A program made the translations under genes and the position numbers. 52,079 nucleotides of DNA, from positions 1-52,079 of the forward strand of contig NZ_JAILMR010000020.1 in assembly GCF_024692365.1 (NCBI RefSeq), in the 5' to 3' direction. Source of the stretch: Ruminococcus sp. (lineage in GTDB: Bacteria; Bacillota; Clostridia; Oscillospirales; Ruminococcaceae). Under the pieces are notes generated by a model. The model was not told where the DNA came from and made no database searches. It worked only from the letters and a program-made list of their open reading frames with translations. This document shows, one piece after another, positions 47,254 through 52,079 of this stretch; the stretch's first letter is position 1, and each line of letters begins with the position of its first letter.

Positions 47254-48708
47254 TCAGAGGAATATATACTTCAGCACGAACAGCACTGTCAGCACATACA
47301 TGATAGGGTTGATCTTCTTGGCTTTGCCGCAGAAGAGGTTGATAACAACGTAGGACATCACGCCAACTGCGATACCCTCAGCTATGCTGTAGAACAGGGG
47401 CATAGCCAGTATGCAGAAATATGCGGGCAGAGCCTCGGTATAGTTGTCGGGGTCGAACTTGATATCGGTTATAGAGCTGAACATCAGGAAGCCGACTACT
47501 ATCAGCGCGGGTGCTGTTGCGAATGAAGGTATCGCTATGAATATAGGTGCGAAAAGCATGGAAGCCAGGAACAGCAGTGCGGTAGTTACTGCGGTAAGAC
47601 CTGTTCTTCCGCCTGCGCCCACACCTGCGGCGGATTCAACGAATGTTGTTGTAGTGGAAGTACCAAGAACTGCTCCGCCTGTTGTAGCGATAGCGTCAGC
47701 CATCAGTGCGGGACGTATGGCAGGGAGTTTGCCGTCCTTATCAAGCATATCAGCCTTTGAAGCCACGCCTATCAGGGTTCCCAGAGTATCGAAGAGGTCA
47801 ACGAACAGGAATGAGAATACAACTACTATAAAGTTGAATATGCCTACACTGCTCATATCAACGTCGAAGCAGCCGCCGAAGGTCTTGCCGAGTGCGGTGA
47901 AATCAGTCATGGAGAAGCTTGGCAGCAGTGAGAACCAGCTTTCATTATCGGGTACGTAAAGTCCCACGCCCTGACATATCATGCCCAGTATCCAAGTGCC
48001 GAATATGCCTATGAGTATGGAACCGCGGACTTTTCTGATATAAAGCACTGCCATCAGAACTGTGCCGATAACAGCCAGCAGAGCGCATATACCGCGGGTA
48101 TGGAAATTTTCTCTGAAATCCACCAGTTCAACAAGGGTCGCGCCGCCTACTGCAAGCTTGGCATTCTGGAGACCGATGAAAGCGATGAAAAGACCGATCC
48201 CGACGGATACCGCCTTTTTCAGCGAAAGGGGTATACAGTTGAATATAGCTTCCCTGACCTTGGTCACGGAGAGAACTATGAATACTACGCCTTCGATAAA
48301 TACCGCCAGCAGTGCTACCTGCCATGAATAACCCATGGAACCGCATACTGTGTATGCCATGAATGCGTTAAGTCCCATTCCTGCGGAAAGAGCAAAGGGC
48401 AGATTCGCCATAAGACCCATGCACATAGTACCCAGGAAAGAAGCAAGGCAGGTCGCAAGGAGAACTGCAGTGCTGTCCATGCCTGCGGCAGAAAGTATGC
48501 TGGGGTTTACTGCAAGTATATACGCCATCGTCATGAATGTGGTTATACCTGCCATTATCTCGGTGCGTACATCGGTGCCGTGGGCTTTCAGCTTGAAGAA
48601 TTTGCCGAGTGCACCTGTTTCGGTAATAGTCTGCACTTCCTTATTGCCCATCAGTTCAGAGGGATGAGTTATGTGGTTTCTCTGCTTTTTTCTGCTTCTG
48701 CTCCCCAT
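47254..48708 (-). CDS. AzgA-type purine permease (NCS2/adenine-guanine-hypoxanthine)
   Basis: 484 residues from ATG 48708, one base after the hpt stop, with gaggacaagtgat upstream; an ATG at 48651 is a possible shorter start. 12-14 helices; EIMAGITTFMTMAYILAVNP, TSTTTTFVESAAGVGAGGRT and the substrate segment NLPFALSAGMGLNAF are the AzgA/PbuG signatures. It imports adenine, guanine or hypoxanthine with protons. The partner enzymes hpt and apt lie in the same operon. Confidence 0.92.
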   Translation of the reverse strand: MGSRSRKKQRNHITHPSELMGNKEVQTITETGALGKFFKLKAHGTDVRTEIMAGITTFMTMAYILAVNPSILSAAGMDSTAVLLATCLASFLGTMCMGLMANLPFALSAGMGLNAFMAYTVCGSMGYSWQVALLAVFIEGVVFIVLSVTKVREAIFNCIPLSLKKAVSVGIGLFIAFIGLQNAKLAVGGATLVELVDFRENFHTRGICALLAVIGTVLMAVLYIRKVRGSILIGIFGTWILGMICQGVGLYVPDNESWFSLLPSFSMTDFTALGKTFGGCFDVDMSSVGIFNFIVVVFSFLFVDLFDTLGTLIGVASKADMLDKDGKLPAIRPALMADAIATTGGAVLGTSTTTTFVESAAGVGAGGRTGLTAVTTALLFLASMLFAPIFIAIPSFATAPALIVVGFLMFSSITDIKFDPDNYTEALPAYFCILAMPLFYSIAEGIAVGVMSYVVINLFCGKAKKINPIMYVLTVLFVLKYIFL

Positions 48709-48709
48709 A

Positions 48710-49264
48710 TCACTTGTCCTCCTCAAATTCAGCTATACAAGGCAGATTTCTGTAATACTCGCCGTAATCGAGACCATATCCGATAACGAAATAATCGGGT
48801 ATAGTGAACAGTGCGTAATCCGACTGCAATTTAACCAGCCTTCTTTCGGGCTTATCCAGCAGTGTTACTATCTTCAGCGAGAGGGGGTTCTTGCTTTCAA
48901 GGTATTCCCTGACCTTGCTGAGAGTCCTTCCCGTGTCGATTATATCCTCAACTATAACAACATTATACTTGCTTATATCCTGTGCGAGGTCAAGAGTTAT
49001 CTCAACATTTCCCGAGCTTTCGGTACTTTCAAAATAACTTTTTGCCGCCATAAAGCCTATCTCGTGGGGTATGGTTATGGCACGGCTGAGATCGGCGAGG
49101 AATATGAATGCGCCTTTGAGGATGGTTACGAGAAGCAGGGGCTTGTCCTTGTACTCCAGGCTGAGTATCTCGCCTGCTTTAGTTACAGCTTCCTTGATCT
49201 CTTCCTCGGATATCACAACTCGTTTGATATGCTTGTGGAATTCGGGCATATTGGTCATCTGCAT
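48710..49264 (-). CDS. hpt: Hypoxanthine(-guanine) phosphoribosyltransferase
   Basis: 184 residues, start after aagggagagaacgcag. The PRPP loop VVIVEDIIDTGRTL (about residue 107) and ILKGAFIFLADL near residue 49 are Hpt signatures, as is the C-terminal VIGYGLDYGEYYRNLP. It converts hypoxanthine and guanine to IMP and GMP. It follows upp by 22 bases and abuts the purine permease gene. Confidence 0.94.
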   Translation of the reverse strand: MQMTNMPEFHKHIKRVVISEEEIKEAVTKAGEILSLEYKDKPLLLVTILKGAFIFLADLSRAITIPHEIGFMAAKSYFESTESSGNVEITLDLAQDISKYNVVIVEDIIDTGRTLSKVREYLESKNPLSLKIVTLLDKPERRLVKLQSDYALFTIPDYFVIGYGLDYGEYYRNLPCIAEFEEDK

Positions 49265-49286
49265 CTGCGTTCTCTCCCTTCGTCAT

Positions 49287-49916
49287 TTACTTGGTTCCGA
49301 ATATCCTGTCTCCTGCGTCACCGAGACCGGGTACGATATATGCGTTCTCGTTGAGCTTTTCATCAAGGCTGCCCACGTAGATATCGATATCGGGGTGAGC
49401 CTTTTTCAGCGCTTCAAGACCCTCGGGCGCAGCAATAACGCACATGAATTTGATATTGGTGCAGCCCCTCTGCTTGATGAAATCAACTGCCGTTATGGCA
49501 GAACCGCCTGTGGCAAGCATGGGGTCGGGGAGGATAACAAGTCTCTCGTCGATATTCTCGGGGAGCTTGCAGAAATACTCATGGGGCTCATGGGTAACTT
49601 CATCCCTGTAAAGACCGATATGACCTACCTTAGCAGATGGCACCAGAGCAAGTATTCCGTTTACCATGCCGAGACCTGCACGGAGTATCGGCACAACTGC
49701 CAGCTTCTTGCCTGAAAGCATAGGCACATCAGCCGTAGTTATAGGCGTTTTTACGCTCACCAGCTCGGTGGGCAGGTCGCGGAGAGCCTCATAGCCCATA
49801 AGCATGGCTATCTCCTCAACAAGTATGCGGAAATCCCTTGTACCTGTGTTTTCATCACGCAGCAGAGATATCTTGTGCTTGATAAGTGGATGGTCAATAA
49901 TAGTTACTTTTCCCAT
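49287..49916 (-). CDS. upp: Uracil phosphoribosyltransferase
   Basis: 209 residues, the family length; start after cgaggttttcaaa. Near-consensus Upp: [22 protein letters not shown] at the start, [24 protein letters not shown] (PRPP loop) and the uracil-binding end [14 protein letters not shown]. It makes UMP from uracil and PRPP. Just downstream of the uracil permease gene, 64 bases apart. Confidence 0.96.
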   Translation of the reverse strand: MGKVTIIDHPLIKHKISLLRDENTGTRDFRILVEEIAMLMGYEALRDLPTELVSVKTPITTADVPMLSGKKLAVVPILRAGLGMVNGILALVPSAKVGHIGLYRDEVTHEPHEYFCKLPENIDERLVILPDPMLATGGSAITAVDFIKQRGCTNIKFMCVIAAPEGLEALKKAHPDIDIYVGSLDEKLNENAYIVPGLGDAGDRIFGTK

Positions 49917-49980
49917 TTTGAAAACCTCGCTTTATATAATTATAAAATTGTTTACTGTGTTATGCCAGCGCACTGTTTCA

Positions 49981-51348
49981 TCACTCGTCTTTGCTGCTAT
50001 CCGTTTTTTTGGACAGCATTATATTTGTCAGTATGCCGAGTATCAGTGCGGCAGCTATCTCTGTCAGTGTTACTTTGCCGAAGCTTATGCTGAGTCCGCC
50101 GATACCTGCAATAAATATAACGGAAGCTGTGAACAGGTTGCTGTTGTCGTCGAGATCGACTTCTTTCAGCATTCTAAGTCCCGATACAGCGATAAATCCG
50201 TAAAGTGCAACGCACACGCCGCCCATAACACAGGCGGGTATGGAATCTACAAAAGCCACAAAGGGCGTTACGAACGAAAAGAGTATGCAGCCTATCGCAG
50301 CTGCGATTATTGTGACCGTCGAAGCATTGCCCGTTATAGCAACACAGCCCACACTTTCGCCGTAGGTAGTATTGGGGCATCCGCCGAAAAATGCGCCTGC
50401 CATTGAACCTACGCCGTCACCGAGAAGTGTGCGGGCAAGTCCCGGTTCTTTGAGAAGATCTCTGCCGATAACGGAGGAGAGATTCTTGTGGTCGGCAACG
50501 TGTTCGGCAAAAACCACTAGCGCCACAGGCACATAAGCCACAAGAATAGTCAGTATATAACTGCCCGTCAGGTCGCTGAAGCCCTTGAAGCCTTCGAGGA
50601 AAACAAGATTGGGGAGCTTGAAGAAGCTTTCTGCGGTTACATTTCCGTCGGGGAACATTACCTTTGAGAACACCGAAAGATCAACGATTTTAAGTGCCTC
50701 GATATCTGCGGCATCACCTATCACCGTGAATATCACAGCAGCCACATAGCCTGCAAGTATGCCCATAACAAATGGCACAAGGCGAAGCATCTTTTTGCCG
50801 TAGGTAGAGCACAGCATAGTCACCGCAAGAGTGATAAGACCGCATATCAGCGCGGCATACTTAGCACCTGCCACATCTGTGACATCGCTTTTCTGCAAAT
50901 CTCCGATGGCATTTCCCGCAAGGGAAAGACCGATTATCGCAACAGTAGGGCCTATGACCACGGGGGGCATCAGCTTGCCAAGCCATTCAACGCCAACAAC
51001 GCCTATCAGCGCGGCTATAACCACATAAACAAGTCCTGCGGCTATCGCACCGATGATTATTCCAAGCATACCAAGCTGCATAGTCGCGGCACCTGCAAAC
51101 GCAGCGGACATCGAGCCTATAAAAGCAAAGGAAGAGCCCAGAAATACAGGGCTTTTCTTCTTGGTAAACGCCAGATACACCAGCGTGCCCACACCTGCGC
51201 CGAACATTGCGGCAGCGGGGGTAAGTCCATTGCCGATTATCACGGGAACAGCGATCGTTGCCGCCAGTATCGCCAGCATCTGCTGAAGAGCAAAAACTAT
51301 TATCTGCCCTGTTTTCGGCTTAGCTTCAACATCATAGATAAGCTTCAT
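49981..51348 (-). CDS. uraA: Uracil permease (NCS2 family)
   Basis: 455 residues with about 14 helices. NCS2 signatures include PVIIGNGLTPAAAMFGAGVGT, FLGSSFAFIGSM, VVIGPTVAIIGLSLAG and GGCPNTTYGESVGCVAITG, the last matching the UraA substrate-binding region. It imports uracil with protons and feeds Upp encoded next. It leads the salvage cluster from the promoter at 51394-51422. No PyrR-type leader hairpin is evident in the 5' region. Confidence 0.93.
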   Translation of the reverse strand: MKLIYDVEAKPKTGQIIVFALQQMLAILAATIAVPVIIGNGLTPAAAMFGAGVGTLVYLAFTKKKSPVFLGSSFAFIGSMSAAFAGAATMQLGMLGIIIGAIAAGLVYVVIAALIGVVGVEWLGKLMPPVVIGPTVAIIGLSLAGNAIGDLQKSDVTDVAGAKYAALICGLITLAVTMLCSTYGKKMLRLVPFVMGILAGYVAAVIFTVIGDAADIEALKIVDLSVFSKVMFPDGNVTAESFFKLPNLVFLEGFKGFSDLTGSYILTILVAYVPVALVVFAEHVADHKNLSSVIGRDLLKEPGLARTLLGDGVGSMAGAFFGGCPNTTYGESVGCVAITGNASTVTIIAAAIGCILFSFVTPFVAFVDSIPACVMGGVCVALYGFIAVSGLRMLKEVDLDDNSNLFTASVIFIAGIGGLSISFGKVTLTEIAAALILGILTNIMLSKKTDSSKDE

Positions 51349-51393
51349 TATACTTCACTACGCCTTTCATCTAATTATCACATTTATAAATTT

Positions 51394-51422
51394 ATTTTAG
51401 CATATTTCGGTAAGAATGTCAA
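51394..51422 (-). promoter_or_regulatory. Promoter of uraA and the salvage cluster
   Basis: On the minus strand, TTGACA (51417-51422), 17-bp spacer, TAAAAT (51394-51399), about 45 bases before the start codon. Confidence 0.78.
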
Positions 51423-51479
51423 TAATAATAAAATATTTCAACTTGTTTTAGTATACTATTAATATTCCAAAAGATAGAA

Positions 51480-51506
51480 AACGCATACTTTACAAAAGTA
51501 TGCGTT
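51480..51506 (-). terminator. Terminator of the truncated minus-strand gene
   Basis: Eleven-bp stem aacgcatactt (51480-51490) / aagtatgcgtt (51496-51506); on the minus strand it is followed by ttct and precedes the uraA promoter. Confidence 0.75.
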
Positions 51507-51592
51507 GGCATTTTTATAGATTTTTCATACCGTTTTTTGCGGTCCTGCGGCTGTAAATTTCTTCCTGACGTAAAATAAACCTGTACTACTGG

Positions 51593-52079
51593 TCATTTTT
51601 GATTTGTGATAAGACGTTTCGTCAGCGGGATAAGAAGTTTCGCCATTCCGCGTAGATATCGTTTTATACAGAATTTCTGCATATATTCATCATGTCTGTC
51701 ACAGGGTCGTTTGCTTATCTTTCCCCGGAAATATTGATATTTCATGAGGAGTTCATCTATGTCCTTTATGGAATATCTCCAGTAGGGCTTTGCAAGGCTG
51801 ACCGCCCTGCTTTTTTCTATCACCTGTGCGGTAAAACTCATGCAGTTTTCAGCACCTGCTATCCTGAAACCGCCTATCAGCGGCATAGTCGCCATCGAGA
51901 ACACATTGAAGAGATATCCCACGCTCTCACGGTCTTTTATAAAGGTAAGGATATCAGCATAGGCATCTTCTTCCACAGGCAGGCGAAAGACTTTCACGCC
52001 GTAATCCCTGTGTTCACCGAATGCGTAATAATCGCGGTATTCGTGGGTAAAGCCCGCTTCAAAGGGATAGTAATGGTAT
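51593..52079 (-). CDS. Permuted papain-like (NlpC/P60-type) protein, N-terminus outside the window
   Basis: The frame is open to the window edge, so only the last 161 or so residues are visible; an internal GTG at 51997 is not a real start. YHYYPFEAGFTHEYRDYYAFG then VKVFRLPVEEDAYADILTFI followed by ENCMSFTAQVIEKS and KDIDELL resembles the pattern of permuted NlpC/P60-like amidases (VYRLPV..., then CSxFVxxVL, then P.DL), with Cys as candidate nucleophile. The tail is basic (KRYLRGMAKLLIPLTKRL). Assigned by motif order only. Confidence 0.5.
   Translation of the reverse strand, partial: YHYYPFEAGFTHEYRDYYAFGEHRDYGVKVFRLPVEEDAYADILTFIKDRESVGYLFNVFSMATMPLIGGFRIAGAENCMSFTAQVIEKSRAVSLAKPYWRYSIKDIDELLMKYQYFRGKISKRPCDRHDEYMQKFCIKRYLRGMAKLLIPLTKRLITNQK

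Overview
This 52 kb window looks like chromosomal DNA of an anaerobic, fibre-degrading Firmicute of the Ruminococcus type (class Clostridia). The evidence is a secreted protein ending in a type I dockerin, pyruvate formate-lyase with its activase, a GH31 alpha-xylosidase, a Na+-pumping decarboxylase beta/gamma pair, carboxynorspermidine synthase, and strong Gram-positive Shine-Dalgarno and sigma-A promoters (TTGACA-17-TATAAT). The species cannot be fixed from the sequence alone. I see no rRNA, tRNA, CRISPR array, transposase, integrase or phage gene.

Layout. 1-5.7 kb, plus strand: a DinB-like protein (cut by the window edge), carboxynorspermidine synthase, small membrane and LRR proteins, an alpha/beta hydrolase, a SUKH-like protein and endonuclease III. 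5.7-7.6 kb: a membrane EAL protein. 8.3-11.7 kb: a response regulator, an ABC transporter and a histidine kinase, with a phased array of TTAAG sites in front of the transporter. 11.8-18.2 kb, minus strand: a Ser/Thr kinase with a Cys-repeat ectodomain, a small membrane protein, and SPFH, zinc-ribbon and TPM proteins; the last three match the Bacillus YdjI/YdjG/YdjH envelope-stress set. 18.5-21.4 kb: the dockerin protein and a zinc-ribbon membrane protein. 21.4-23.2 kb: oadG-oadB. 23.5-26.6 kb: AT-rich small membrane proteins, including two mini-ORFs of 40 and 44 codons whose N-termini copy the start of the adjacent 322-aa protein.

27-32.9 kb, plus strand: MscS channel, LRR protein, NSS transporter, GGDEF protein, AraC regulator and HAD protein, with a lipoprotein on the opposite strand at 28.8-29.1 kb. 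33-36.9 kb, minus strand: alpha-xylosidase and a CapA-like lipoprotein. 37.5-42.1 kb, minus strand: the pyruvate formate-lyase locus. 42.6-44.4 kb: a DUF2185-like protein and prephenate dehydrogenase. 44.7-45.3 kb: a small esterase. 45.3-51.4 kb, minus strand: a nucleobase uptake and salvage cluster (uracil permease, upp, hpt, purine permease, unknown, apt-like) followed by an Mrr-type nuclease. The window ends in a truncated amidase-like gene.

Most notable. The pyruvate formate-lyase is split: the 706-aa core has the Cys-Cys active site but no glycyl-radical domain, and that domain (RVSGYAVNF) is a separate 83-aa protein two genes downstream. Between them lies an 81-aa gene that appears to be a degenerate paralogue of the radical domain, with a Cys-rich tail in place of the radical loop. 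Four copies of a hairpin-rich non-coding repeat (about 0.2-0.3 kb) lie in intergenic gaps, and a second 51-bp repeat occurs twice.
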